Shown one piece after another: positions 35,915 through 46,318 of a DNA stretch of 64,000 nucleotides; the stretch's first letter is position 1; each line of letters begins with the position of its first letter. The stretch comes from JAGNZR01 sp051659505 (GTDB lineage: Bacteria > Fusobacteriota > Fusobacteriia > Fusobacteriales > Fusobacteriaceae). The stretch covers positions 62,001 through 126,000 of the forward strand of contig JBOFOQ010000004.1 in NCBI GenBank assembly GCA_051659505.1, written 5' to 3'. The translations under genes and the position numbers were made by a program. Under the pieces are notes generated by a model, which ran no database searches, was not told where the DNA came from, and saw only the letters and a program-made list of their open reading frames with translations.

Positions 35915-37276
35915 ATGACAAATAAAGAAATTGCTAAAATATTAATAGAATTAATAGGTGGAAAAGAGAATATAATTTCAGTTCAAAGTTGCATGACTCG
36001 TTGTAGATTCGAGTTAAAAAACCATTCTCTTGTAAAGATGAAAGAACTTGAAAAATCAGAAGCTGTTCTAGGAGTAGTAGAGGGAGAAGGGCAACTTCAA
36101 GTAATATACGGACCAGGAAAAGTAACTAAAATAGCTGGAGAGGTTAAGGGTTTCATTGAAATAAATACTCAATTTGGTGAAGACGTTGCAAAAATTACAA
36201 AGGAAAAATTAAAAGAAAAAAATGATACGAAAGTAAAAAATATCTTAAAAAAATTAGGTGCTACATTTATTCCTTTAATACCACTATTTGTATCTTGTGG
36301 TCTCGTGCTTGCAATAAATAATATAGCAGGAGTATATTACGGCGATGTTTATAAACTAACAACTGCAGCCAAGATAATTGGATTAATAGGTAATGGAGTG
36401 TTCTCTGTACTATCTGTATTAGTAGGAGTAAATGCAGCTAAAGAATTTGCGTCTCAAATGCCAATGATGGGAGGAGTTTTAGGGGGAATATTATCCTCAT
36501 CAGCACTTTCTAATATTTCATTGTTTGGAAATAAATTAACTCCAGGTAGAGGTGGAATTATTTCAGTTATAATTGTAGTTGTACTTGCTTGTTATATAGA
36601 AAAGTTGCTAAAAAAAGTTGTTCCAGATGTACTAGATTTATTTGTAACACCACTAATAACACTAACAGCATCAGTTTTAATGGCTTTAATTGTTCTTCAA
36701 CCTATAGGTGGATTTATCTCTGATTCTATAGGAACTCTTGTGGCTCAAACTCTTTCTTCAGAAAATTTGTTTATTTCTGTAATATCTGGAACTATCTCTG
36801 GAGCTTTATTTTTACCTTTAGTTATGACTGGAATGCACCAAGCTTTAACTCCTATTCATGCAGATTTAATAACTAATGTAGGATTTACTGTTTTACTTCC
36901 TGTACTTGCAACAAGTGGTATGGCTCAAGTTGGGGCAACAGTTGCAGTATATAGAAAAACTAAAAATCAGAAATTAAAAAAGATTGCTAAAAATGGTTTA
37001 ATAGCAGGAGTTTTAGGAATAGGTGAACCTTTAATTTATGGAGTTACTCTACCACTTGGAAAACCTTTTACAGCAGCATGTTTAGGTGCTGGAGTTGGAG
37101 GAGCAGTTATGGCATTTTTTAAAGTTGGAGCACTAGCAATAGGTGTTTCAGGACTTCCTCTTGCTCTGTTAATTGCTGATGGTAAAATGCTTGTATTTTT
37201 AATAGGAGTTTTAGTATCATATTTAGCTGGATACATATTTACTATATTACTAGGTTTTGATGATCCTATTGAATAA
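35915..37276 (+). CDS. murP: PTS MurNAc-type EIIBC transporter
   Basis: 453 residues. The N-terminal EIIB domain (residues 1-85) has the phosphocysteine region QSCMTRCRFEL in place of the common CxTRLR. The C-terminal EIIC domain has about ten membrane segments with GMHQALTPIHADLI and GIGEPLIYGVTLPLG, typical of the glucose/sucrose-type EIIC superfamily. It has no EIIA, as for MurP, and would use the glucose-type EIIA in trans. Imports and phosphorylates MurNAc or a MurNAc-GlcNAc sugar; the assignment rests on its murQ-mupG context. Confidence 0.9.
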   Translation: MTNKEIAKILIELIGGKENIISVQSCMTRCRFELKNHSLVKMKELEKSEAVLGVVEGEGQLQVIYGPGKVTKIAGEVKGFIEINTQFGEDVAKITKEKLKEKNDTKVKNILKKLGATFIPLIPLFVSCGLVLAINNIAGVYYGDVYKLTTAAKIIGLIGNGVFSVLSVLVGVNAAKEFASQMPMMGGVLGGILSSSALSNISLFGNKLTPGRGGIISVIIVVVLACYIEKLLKKVVPDVLDLFVTPLITLTASVLMALIVLQPIGGFISDSIGTLVAQTLSSENLFISVISGTISGALFLPLVMTGMHQALTPIHADLITNVGFTVLLPVLATSGMAQVGATVAVYRKTKNQKLKKIAKNGLIAGVLGIGEPLIYGVTLPLGKPFTAACLGAGVGGAVMAFFKVGALAIGVSGLPLALLIADGKMLVFLIGVLVSYLAGYIFTILLGFDDPIE

Positions 37277-37319
37277 AAATATTAGTACTAAATTAATTAA
37301 AAATTTGGAGGAGTGAGAA

Positions 37320-38390
37320 ATGAGTTTTGGATTTTCAATATATTTTGGTTTAGATAACACAAAAGATGAAAATATAAAATTATTAAAAGATGCACACATG
37401 CTAGGTTTTACTAGAATATTTACATCTTTACATATTCCAGAAGTTAATTATAAAATATTAAAAAATGAAGTGAAAGAATTTTTTCAACTAGCCAAAGAAA
37501 TGAATATGGATATAATAAGTGATATGTCCCCAAATACTTTTAAATTTTTAGATTTAGAAGATATGGATTTAAAAGGATTAAAAGATTTAGGAGTTAAGAC
37601 AATTAGAATAGATTTTGGATACAGTGAAGAAGAAATAAGTGCTATGAGTAAAAATGAATATGGAATAAAAATACAACTAAATGCTTCAACAGTTACAAAA
37701 TATTTCTTTGAAAAGTTAGACAAACTTTCTCCAAATTATGAAAAAATAGATGCACTTCACAATTTTTATCCTAGAATAAACACTGGGATTTCAGAGGAGT
37801 GTATGGTTTCTAAAAATATTTTATTAAAAGATAGAAAGATAAAAATTTATGCATTTGTACAATCAAATCATAGAAAAAGAAGCCCTATAAAAGAAGGACT
37901 ACCAACTTTAGAAGACCATAGAGGTATAGAAGTAAAAAAAGCTGCTAATCATCTTTTTGCAATTGGGAATAATGGTGTTTTTATAGGGGACTCTCTCCCT
38001 AGTGAAGAGGAGTTAATAGGTCTTTCATCTCTTAATCCTGACTCTGTTGAGCTTAGATTAGCTATAAAAACAGTGGATAAAATTAGTATTGATTTATTAA
38101 AAAAAGTACATTCATCAAGAACTGATTCATCAAGAGATGCTATAAGAGCAAGCGAAAGTAGAATTATTTTAGGCGGAAATTTAATAAAACCTGAAAATAC
38201 AGTTGAAAAAAAATATGGAGATGTAACAATAGATAATGAAAATTACAATCGTTATATGGGAGAGTTACAGATATTATTAACAGATTTAAAAGAAGATGAA
38301 CGAACAAATGTAGTTGCTTCTATTTTACAAGAAGATATTTATCTATTAAAATATATGGAAGAAGGAAAGAAATTTCATTTTAATTTTTAA
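37320..38390 (+). CDS. mupG: MupG-type 6-phospho-N-acetylmuramidase (DUF871)
   Basis: 356 residues, the typical DUF871 size: an N-terminal TIM barrel (GFSIYFGLDNTKDENIKLL, DMSPNTFKFL, TIRIDFGY) and a C-terminal cyclophilin-like domain (residues 240-356). Named members hydrolyse MurNAc-6P-GlcNAc disaccharide inside the cell. Key segments LHNFYPRINTGIS and the RGIEVKK region match the family. GGAGGAG precedes ATG. Position between murP and murR makes wall-sugar recovery the most likely role. Confidence 0.88.
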   Translation: MSFGFSIYFGLDNTKDENIKLLKDAHMLGFTRIFTSLHIPEVNYKILKNEVKEFFQLAKEMNMDIISDMSPNTFKFLDLEDMDLKGLKDLGVKTIRIDFGYSEEEISAMSKNEYGIKIQLNASTVTKYFFEKLDKLSPNYEKIDALHNFYPRINTGISEECMVSKNILLKDRKIKIYAFVQSNHRKRSPIKEGLPTLEDHRGIEVKKAANHLFAIGNNGVFIGDSLPSEEELIGLSSLNPDSVELRLAIKTVDKISIDLLKKVHSSRTDSSRDAIRASESRIILGGNLIKPENTVEKKYGDVTIDNENYNRYMGELQILLTDLKEDERTNVVASILQEDIYLLKYMEEGKKFHFNF

Positions 38391-38413
38391 TATATAGTGT
38401 AGGAGGTGATAAA

Positions 38414-39259
38414 ATGAACGTGTTAGAGTATATAAAACAAAACTATCATAATTTCACAGATAGTGAGAAACTTATATCTGATTATTTTTTATCTAATAAA
38501 GAGACCGTTATAAAATTATCATCAAAAAAATTAGGAGAACTAACTACCACATCTCCAGCAACAATTATTAGATTTTCTAAAAAATTAGGTTTTTCCAGTT
38601 TAAATGAATTAAAATTAAGTTTGAAGTTAAGTCCTCTTGAGGGTGAAAAAAACTTAAGATTTAAATATTTAGATAAAGATTTAAAAACAAAAGATATTAT
38701 CTATGGGGTGAAAGAGTCGATAGACAGTGTTATGGAAAAAACGGTTAAACTTATTGACGAGAAAAACTTAGATAAGGCAATAAATTTATTAATTAAAGCT
38801 AAAAATATTTATATATTTAGTCTTGGTGTGTCAGGTTTAGTTGGACTTGATTTTTACTATAAACTGATTAGAATTAATAAAAAATGTACTTTACATTCAG
38901 ATATTCATCTTCAAATAACATCTTCAGTTTTAATGGAAGAGGGAGATGTTGCTTTAGCTATATCTTATTCAGGAGAGACAACTGAAATTCTTACTTGTGT
39001 AGAAAATGCTAGAAGAAGTAATATCCCTATTATCTCCATAACAAAAGCTTCTGTTAATAATGAACTAGAAAAAATATCTGATATAACTTTGAAAATTCCA
39101 TTTGTTGAGAAATCTTTAAGAGAAGGAGCTATGAGCTCTAGAATATCTCAATTAGCAGTGATTGACATGATTTTTATTGGAATTGCTAGAAATAATTTTA
39201 AAGATATTGAAAAAAAACTAATTTTAACAAGAAATGCTATAAAAAATCTTAAAAAATAA
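38414..39259 (+). CDS. murR: RpiR/MurR-family transcriptional regulator
   Basis: 281 residues. N-terminal HTH_6 helix-turn-helix (LGELTTTSPATIIRFSKKLG near residues 40-60) and C-terminal SIS domain that binds phosphosugars (IYIFSLGVSGLVGLDF; AISYSGETTEILTCVENA). Last gene of the MurNAc operon. By analogy with MurR it should repress the operon until MurNAc-6P accumulates. The palindrome inside the murQ promoter is a fitting operator. AGGAGGTGA precedes ATG. Confidence 0.9.
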   Translation: MNVLEYIKQNYHNFTDSEKLISDYFLSNKETVIKLSSKKLGELTTTSPATIIRFSKKLGFSSLNELKLSLKLSPLEGEKNLRFKYLDKDLKTKDIIYGVKESIDSVMEKTVKLIDEKNLDKAINLLIKAKNIYIFSLGVSGLVGLDFYYKLIRINKKCTLHSDIHLQITSSVLMEEGDVALAISYSGETTEILTCVENARRSNIPIISITKASVNNELEKISDITLKIPFVEKSLREGAMSSRISQLAVIDMIFIGIARNNFKDIEKKLILTRNAIKNLKK

Positions 39260-39308
39260 AAAAGACTAGTTTAAGTTTCGTGTAAAATTTAATTAGGAGA
39301 GTGAAAAT

Positions 39309-39503
39309 ATGAATGGAAAAAATAGAAGTGATGTAAAACCTGGAATAAATGTAAAGATAGTAAAAAAAGAGGATCAAAAAACAGGGAAATTAACTCAAGG
39401 TATAGTAAAAGAATTATTGACGAACTCATCTACTCATCCTCATGGAATAAAAGTTAAATTAGTTGATGGGGCTGTTGGAAGGGTTCAAGAGATAATCGGG
39501 TAA
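39309..39503 (+). CDS. ywbE: YwbE family protein
   Basis: 64 residues. The pattern NRSDVKPGINVKIVKKEDQ, TGKLTQGIVKELLTNSS and HPHGIKVKL matches the small YwbE (DUF2196) family, a single beta-rich SH3/KOW-like domain of unknown function found widely in Firmicutes and Fusobacteria. AGGAGAG precedes ATG. It follows the MurNAc operon and is closed by a terminator. Confidence 0.9.
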   Translation: MNGKNRSDVKPGINVKIVKKEDQKTGKLTQGIVKELLTNSSTHPHGIKVKLVDGAVGRVQEIIG

Positions 39504-39534
39504 GAAGAGAAATAAAAATAGTTAAGTATAATAA

Positions 39535-39578
39535 TAAAAAAGTGACTTAAAAAACTTATTTTTAAATCACTTTTTTAT
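39535..39578. terminator. Bidirectional terminator between ywbE and the epimerase-like gene
   Basis: Stem aaaaaagtgactta / taaatcactttttt (one mismatch) between two convergent genes; both sides have T runs in their own direction. Confidence 0.85.
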
Positions 39579-39583
39579 TACTA

Positions 39584-40456
39584 TTAATAATTAAATTCAG
39601 TTTCATAAGAAGCTGAAAAATATTTGTTTGATTCTAATTTTATTAAATCTTTTTTATCTTTAAAATCACCACAAAAATCAATATCGTCACTTTTTCCAAA
39701 CCAAGGTTCAATACATATAAAATTACCTGCGAGCTTCTTCCAAAAAGCTAAATATTTAAATCCTTCAATAGTAACTAATATTTTTCTATCACTTTTATTT
39801 TCATTAAGAACAACATATTTACTTTTGAAGTCTGAAAAAACAAAAGTTTTATCAAAACCAGGTGTAGCTAAACTAATTTTTTTATCTTTTGTTTCATAAG
39901 TAAAAGTTTTACCAGTATAGTCACCATTCTCGTTAAGCTCATGTAAAAGCATTTTTTCTTCAACTTCAAATTCTAAAGAATAATCCTCTAAAGAATGATT
40001 AGAATCAAAAGGACATTTAAATGCAGGGTGAGCTCCTAGAGAAAAATATAATAATTTGTTCATTGGGTTGTATACGGAATAAGTAGTAATTAATTTTATT
40101 CCTTCCAACTTATAAGTCACAGAAAATTTAAAATCCATAGGAAAAGTATTTTCAGGGAGCATATCTCCAGTTAAAGATAGCACAACTTCAGTGTTGGAAA
40201 TTTTCATAGAATCAAAAACTGAAGTTCTTGCAAAACCATGATTAGTAGTAAAGGGAAATGATTTGTTATCAAATTTAATTTCTTTATTATTACATTTTCC
40301 AACTACAGGAAAAAGAACAGGAGATACTCCGTCCCATATTTTTTTATTCCCATCCCACATATAATTAGCTCCTGTTTCTTTACTTAAAACTTCACGAACT
40401 TCAGCACCTAGTAGGTTTATATTAACAGTTAAAAATTCATTGAAAATTTTAATCAT
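39584..40456 (-). CDS. Aldose 1-epimerase family protein (LacX-like)
   Basis: 290 residues, beta-sandwich mutarotase fold. Motifs seen: NLLGAEVREVLSKETGANYMWDG (read in part), GVSPVLFPVVGKC, TTNHGFARTSVF (His as one active-site candidate) and FSLGAHPAFKCPF (second His). The pattern fits the LacX/YeaD-like subgroup of aldose epimerases with broad or unknown sugar specificity. It sits at the 3' end of a minus-strand run, 3 bp after rqcH, but shows no pathway link to it. Confidence 0.88.
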   Translation of the reverse strand: MIKIFNEFLTVNINLLGAEVREVLSKETGANYMWDGNKKIWDGVSPVLFPVVGKCNNKEIKFDNKSFPFTTNHGFARTSVFDSMKISNTEVVLSLTGDMLPENTFPMDFKFSVTYKLEGIKLITTYSVYNPMNKLLYFSLGAHPAFKCPFDSNHSLEDYSLEFEVEEKMLLHELNENGDYTGKTFTYETKDKKISLATPGFDKTFVFSDFKSKYVVLNENKSDRKILVTIEGFKYLAFWKKLAGNFICIEPWFGKSDDIDFCGDFKDKKDLIKLESNKYFSASYETEFNY

Positions 40457-40459
40457 AAT

Positions 40460-42082
40460 TTACTCCTTTATTAAGTTGATAGTTTTTTGATTGGTATAAA
40501 TAACAAATCCAGGTCTTGATCCGTTAGGTTTTGTTACATATTTTTTTCTTGTATAATCGATACTTATTTTATCACCTGAGTTTCCTCTAGAGAAATTAGC
40601 TGCATAACTAGCTGCCTTTTCAATAAGTTCAGGAGTTAAATTTTGTTCACTGCACTTTAAAATAACATGAGAACCAGGAATATCTTTAGCATGAAACCAT
40701 AAATCATCTTTAGTACCTATTTTAAAAGTAATATAGTCATTTTCAATATTATTTCGACCATATACTATAGTGAAAAATTCATCTATAATTGATACACCTA
40801 ATGATGTTTTCTTTTTATTTTTTTTTATTTTTTTACTTTCTTTCAAACTTTTCTTCAAATATTTTTGATTTTCTAACTCTTCAATAATATTTTTCAAATT
40901 TTCTACTGTGGGAACAGTTTTTGTAAAAGTTAAGATAGAATTTAAATAATCTAACTCTGTTTGAACATCTATTTTTCTAGTTTTATTAGCCTCTAATCCT
41001 CTTTTCAATTTATTATATTTTTTATAATATGATTCAATGTTTCTTTGGATTGAATGAGTTTTATTAAGGGGAATATTTATAATCTTATCTGTATAAAAAT
41101 TATATAATTCTACTTTATCAATAAATTTAGGTATTGAATAAATATTTGCTGCTAAAATATCTCCTATTTCTTTATATTCACTTAAATTGTTTTTTTCTAT
41201 ATTATCTTTTTCTATATTAACTAATATTTTTTCTATTTTTTTTATTTTTGTATTTACAGCTCGAGTAATTTTATTTAGTAAAATTTCAAAACTAGAAGAT
41301 ATAGCATTTTTCTCTAAATAAAATTCAACTAATTCACTAAAAGATTGAAATGTAATGAGCTCGTCAAATAGCAAGGGTTCTAGGTTAGGCAAAACAGTTG
41401 CTAAAATTATTTTCTTATCTTTCAAATAACATTTAGGAGAAGAAATTGAATTTAAAACATTTTTAAAATCTTTAAAAGTAGAAATAGTCAGTGATAAATT
41501 TTTCCCAATACCTTCTATAGAAGACACTAATCCAATATTTTTAAAATCCTCAAAATTTTCCTCTGTTATACTTAAAGGAAGATTTTTTTTAGAGATAATA
41601 GGTTGACAATATTCAGCTCCAGGAAGAAGAACTCTTAATCTATTTTCTTCTATTGGAATTTTTTTTATTAAATCTAAAATTTTATTTTCAAAATTAACAA
41701 TAATAAGATTTGAATGTTTACCCATTATTTCAAAATACAATTTATATATATGAGTTATTCCTAATTCATCAAGTTTTTTAAAAGAAAAACAAAGGATTCT
41801 ATCCATTCCCACTTGTTCAATTTTTTCTAATGAAGCATTAGAAAAATATTTTCTAAGTGAAAGAACAAAATTGAATTCTTCGTTTAGTCTAGAACTTTTT
41901 TCATTAGAAAGAAAACATACAGGTAAAGAGTTATTACAAGATATAATTAAGGACTGTTTTCCAAAAGAAAAAGTAATGGAGGTCTCAGTTTCTTGCGATA
42001 TTTTCCCTATTTTTTTTCCTACAAGGTTAGAAGAAAATTCTTCTATTATCTTGTGAAGAGATATTCCGTCTAAATAAAACAT
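40460..42082 (-). CDS. rqcH: Ribosome-associated quality control protein RqcH (NFACT family)
   Basis: 540 residues. N-terminal NFACT-N domain (FYLDGISLHKIIEEFSSNL and GKKIGKISQ), a long central coiled coil (residues 270-420), and the C-terminal NFACT-R RNA-binding domain with the DLWFHAKDIPGSHVILK signature. RqcH binds stalled 50S-peptidyl-tRNA complexes and recruits tRNA-Ala for tailing; older names are FbpA or fibronectin-binding protein. Length is typical for the family. GGAG precedes ATG. Confidence 0.93.
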   Translation of the reverse strand: MFYLDGISLHKIIEEFSSNLVGKKIGKISQETETSITFSFGKQSLIISCNNSLPVCFLSNEKSSRLNEEFNFVLSLRKYFSNASLEKIEQVGMDRILCFSFKKLDELGITHIYKLYFEIMGKHSNLIIVNFENKILDLIKKIPIEENRLRVLLPGAEYCQPIISKKNLPLSITEENFEDFKNIGLVSSIEGIGKNLSLTISTFKDFKNVLNSISSPKCYLKDKKIILATVLPNLEPLLFDELITFQSFSELVEFYLEKNAISSSFEILLNKITRAVNTKIKKIEKILVNIEKDNIEKNNLSEYKEIGDILAANIYSIPKFIDKVELYNFYTDKIINIPLNKTHSIQRNIESYYKKYNKLKRGLEANKTRKIDVQTELDYLNSILTFTKTVPTVENLKNIIEELENQKYLKKSLKESKKIKKNKKKTSLGVSIIDEFFTIVYGRNNIENDYITFKIGTKDDLWFHAKDIPGSHVILKCSEQNLTPELIEKAASYAANFSRGNSGDKISIDYTRKKYVTKPNGSRPGFVIYTNQKTINLIKE

Positions 42083-42091
42083 ATTTTCTCC

Positions 42092-42754
42092 TTATACTTT
42101 TGTACAAATAAGATTCTTAGCATCTAAAGCATCTAATTTTATAATTTTCTTATCAAAAGTTGATATTTCAATCTCTTTACCAGTTGTTAAAACTTCAACA
42201 GTAGAAAAATTTTTTATCCCATTTTTCTCAAAAAAATCTTGTATAATAGGAGTTCCTTTAATTGCTACAACAGAAACTTTAGTTCCTTTTTCGAATTCAT
42301 CAAGGGGAAGAGGCTTAAAAAATCCTGTTTTATTTGATAAATTATTTAAAATAACTTCAAAAATTTCAATAAATTTTTCCAAATCAGGAAGAGCCACATT
42401 TTCAGTAATAGAGGAAAGTAGCATATTATGGTAATTATTATGATAGATTAATGCTTCAGCACCTTTTTTATCTAAAGCAACATAAACTTTTCTTCTATCT
42501 AGATCAGAACGTGTTCTAGTTATAAATCCTTTTTCTGAAAGCTTAGAAATCGCTACAGTTGCTGTTCCCATTGTAGTTCCTAGTCTATCTGAAAGTTCAT
42601 GCATAGTTAAAGTATCTGAACTTATTGCATCTATAATATGTAACTCTGTATGAGTAAGACCTTTTATTCCAACTTTTAATGCCATATCTTCAGTTTTATA
42701 AAAAAGTTTGAAAAACTCTTCTAAAACACCGTTGACTCTATTAACATTTTTCAT
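42092..42754 (-). CDS. MarR-type regulator with C-terminal FeoA-like domain
   Basis: About 220 residues. Residues 20-140 form a MarR winged helix (LTHTELHIIDAI, MHELSDRLGTTMGTATVAIS, GFITRTRSDLDRRKVYVALD). The last 75 residues (LDEFEKGTKVSVVAIKG, DAKNLICTKV) look like a FeoA/SH3 domain, the arrangement familiar from DtxR-type metal regulators but joined to a MarR head. Metal or redox sensing is plausible, inference only. A TTG start at 42766 is possible; ATG 42754 is preferred because it lies just after the rpe stop (42756-42758) with coupling. Confidence 0.78.
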   Translation of the reverse strand: MKNVNRVNGVLEEFFKLFYKTEDMALKVGIKGLTHTELHIIDAISSDTLTMHELSDRLGTTMGTATVAISKLSEKGFITRTRSDLDRRKVYVALDKKGAEALIYHNNYHNMLLSSITENVALPDLEKFIEIFEVILNNLSNKTGFFKPLPLDEFEKGTKVSVVAIKGTPIIQDFFEKNGIKNFSTVEVLTTGKEIEISTFDKKIIKLDALDAKNLICTKV

Positions 42755-42755
42755 T

Positions 42756-44346
<1,591 letters not shown>

Positions 44347-44365
44347 CTCCTTTTAGTTCTGTATC

Positions 44366-45070
44366 TTATTTACTAACTGTAAAGTCTATAAAACTTCCAC
44401 CAGGGAGTTTTGTTCTATAATCAGCACTTGTTTTTACTACAATATCAGGTTCTATACTTTCAAAATTCTCGTATTTAATATTTCCAAGAAGAAGAGAACT
44501 ATCTCTTAGTATAGTAGTTGCTTCAGAAAGAGTAAGACCTAATAAATCAGGCATTTCAACTGTGGAAGTTTCAAAGTTTTTATTAATTAAGAAATTAACT
44601 TTTTCTGAAGATGAAAGCAATGACGCTGCTGGAGGTTCTGTGGAAATAACTTCCCCAGTAGGAGAGTCAGCAGTAACAGTTAAAATTTCTCCAATTTTAT
44701 ATCCTTTACTTTCTATAATAGATTTAGCGTCTGTATAATTAAGACCAGTAACATCAGGGATTCCAACATTACTTAATCCTTTACTTACCCAAACTTTTAT
44801 TGCTCTATTTTTTTTAATAACTTTATTAGATATAGGTTCTTGCATAAAAATTGTCCCTTGAGGTTTTTTGGAAAACTCTTGTGAAACTTCCACAATTCTA
44901 ATCGGACTAGTGCTAGTTAATAACTTAACATCATTAATATTCATTCCTATAAAATCAGGTGTGTAATAAAAAGAATTGTTAAAATATATTTTTAAAGAGA
45001 TATCAATTGAAAGATAGAACACTCCAACTAGAGATAGAAGTGCGAGTAATCGTAGTAAATTTTTTTTCAT
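44366..45070 (-). CDS. PASTA-domain membrane protein (kinase-less PrkC-like position)
   Basis: 234 residues: one N-terminal membrane helix (LLRLLALLSLVGVFYLSI) followed by three PASTA units, starting at YTPDFIGMNINDVKLL, VGIPDVTGLNYTDAKSII and VEMPDLLGLTLSEATTIL. PASTA domains bind muropeptides or lipid II. No kinase domain is encoded, although the gene takes the place held by the PrkC/Stk kinase next to rsgA and rpe in Firmicutes. It may be the surviving sensor half or a wall-binding scaffold. GGAGG precedes ATG. Confidence 0.88.
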   Translation of the reverse strand: MKKNLLRLLALLSLVGVFYLSIDISLKIYFNNSFYYTPDFIGMNINDVKLLTSTSPIRIVEVSQEFSKKPQGTIFMQEPISNKVIKKNRAIKVWVSKGLSNVGIPDVTGLNYTDAKSIIESKGYKIGEILTVTADSPTGEVISTEPPAASLLSSSEKVNFLINKNFETSTVEMPDLLGLTLSEATTILRDSSLLLGNIKYENFESIEPDIVVKTSADYRTKLPGGSFIDFTVSK

Positions 45071-45129
45071 GTGAATCCTCCAAAATTATAGTTAAAATTT
45101 TAATATTTTATAGTACATTTTAAAACATT

Positions 45130-45158
45130 TTGACAAATTAATCAAGTAATGATATTTT
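45130..45158 (+). promoter_or_regulatory. Possible promoter for the selenium operon
   Basis: TTGACA at 45130-45135, 17-bp spacer, TATTTT at 45153-45158. A second candidate, a TATAAT at 45220-45225 without a good -35, is nearer to selD. Confidence 0.4.
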
Positions 45159-45284
45159 TCTTTCTGATTTTAATTTTTAATATTTAAAATTATCTTTCTT
45201 TATGTTGTTTTTTTTTTAGTATAATGATAGAATTTTAATGAGTTATATTACATAAATATAACTATAAATTTTGGAGGTGATTTT

Positions 45285-46310
45285 ATGAAAAAAATTTTAG
45301 ATAGATGTTCTATAGGCGGTTGAGCGAATAAAATTGGACCGGAGGTTCTTTCAACAATTATTTCTGATCTTCCAAGAGTGGAAGATAAAAATTTAATAGT
45401 AGGTTATGATAAAGCAGATGATGCAGCAGTTTATAAACTTACTGATGATATAGCAATGATTCAAACTTTAGATTTTTTTACACCTATGGTAGATGACCCT
45501 TATTTATTTGGACAAATAGCAGCAGCTAACTCCTTAAGTGATGTTTATGCTATGGGAGGTATACCAAAAACAGCGATGAATATTGTATGCTTTCCTGAAA
45601 AAGAAGATATTTTAATATTGAAAGAAATATTAAGAGGAGGAGCGGAGAAAATAGCAGAAGCAGGAGCTGTTTTAAGTGGTGGACATTCTGTTCATGACCC
45701 CGAAACAAAATATGGGCTTTCAGTTACGGGAATTGCTCATCCTGATAAAATTTGGAAAAATTATGGAGCTAATATAGAAGATATAATAATAATGACAAAA
45801 CCACTTGGAACAGGAATAATTTCCACTGCTTCAAAAATGGGCAAAGCAACAGAAAAAGCAATAAAAAAAATGGTGGATTATATGGTAATGCTCAATGGTT
45901 ATTCAGCTAAAATATTACATGATTATCCTATAACCTCTTGTACAGACATAACTGGTTTTGGTTTTTTAGGTCATTTATATGAAATGGCTCGTGGGACTGA
46001 AAAAACATTTGTTATAGAATCAGAATTAGTTCCTTATATTGAAGAGGCGAAAGAGTATGCCAATGAATTTTATATTACTGCTGGGGGACAAAAAAATAGA
46101 CTTTTTGTAGAAAAAAATCTAACATTTGAAAGTATACCTTTTTGGTTACAAGAAATTATGTTAGACCCTCAAACATCAGGAGGGCTACTTTTTACAGTTA
46201 GTCCTGAGTATTTAGAAAAAATAATTGAGGAGTTTAATAAAGAAAAAATAGAACTATGGGTTATTGGAACCGTTGAAAAACAACAAGATAAAAGTATTAT
46301 TATAAGGTAG
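45285..46310 (+). CDS. selD: Selenide, water dikinase (selenophosphate synthetase), a selenoprotein
   Basis: The gene starts at ATG 45285 after GGAGGTGA and contains an in-frame TGA at 45321-45323 (codon 13) in the active-site context CSIGG-U-ANKIGPEVL. SelD enzymes have Cys or selenocysteine here, so TGA is read as selenocysteine; 341 residues in total. ATP, selenide and water give selenophosphate. The remaining domains show VGYDKADDAAVYKL, FTPMVDDPYLFGQIAAANSLSD, LSGGHSVHDPE and TDITGFGFLGH. Just after the TGA a short stem (45336-45348, ggacc-gga-ggttc) is a candidate SECIS loop. An automatic annotation would begin the gene too late, about 45378. selA, selB and tRNA-Sec are adjacent. Confidence 0.95.
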
Positions 46311-46318
46311 GAGGAGAT

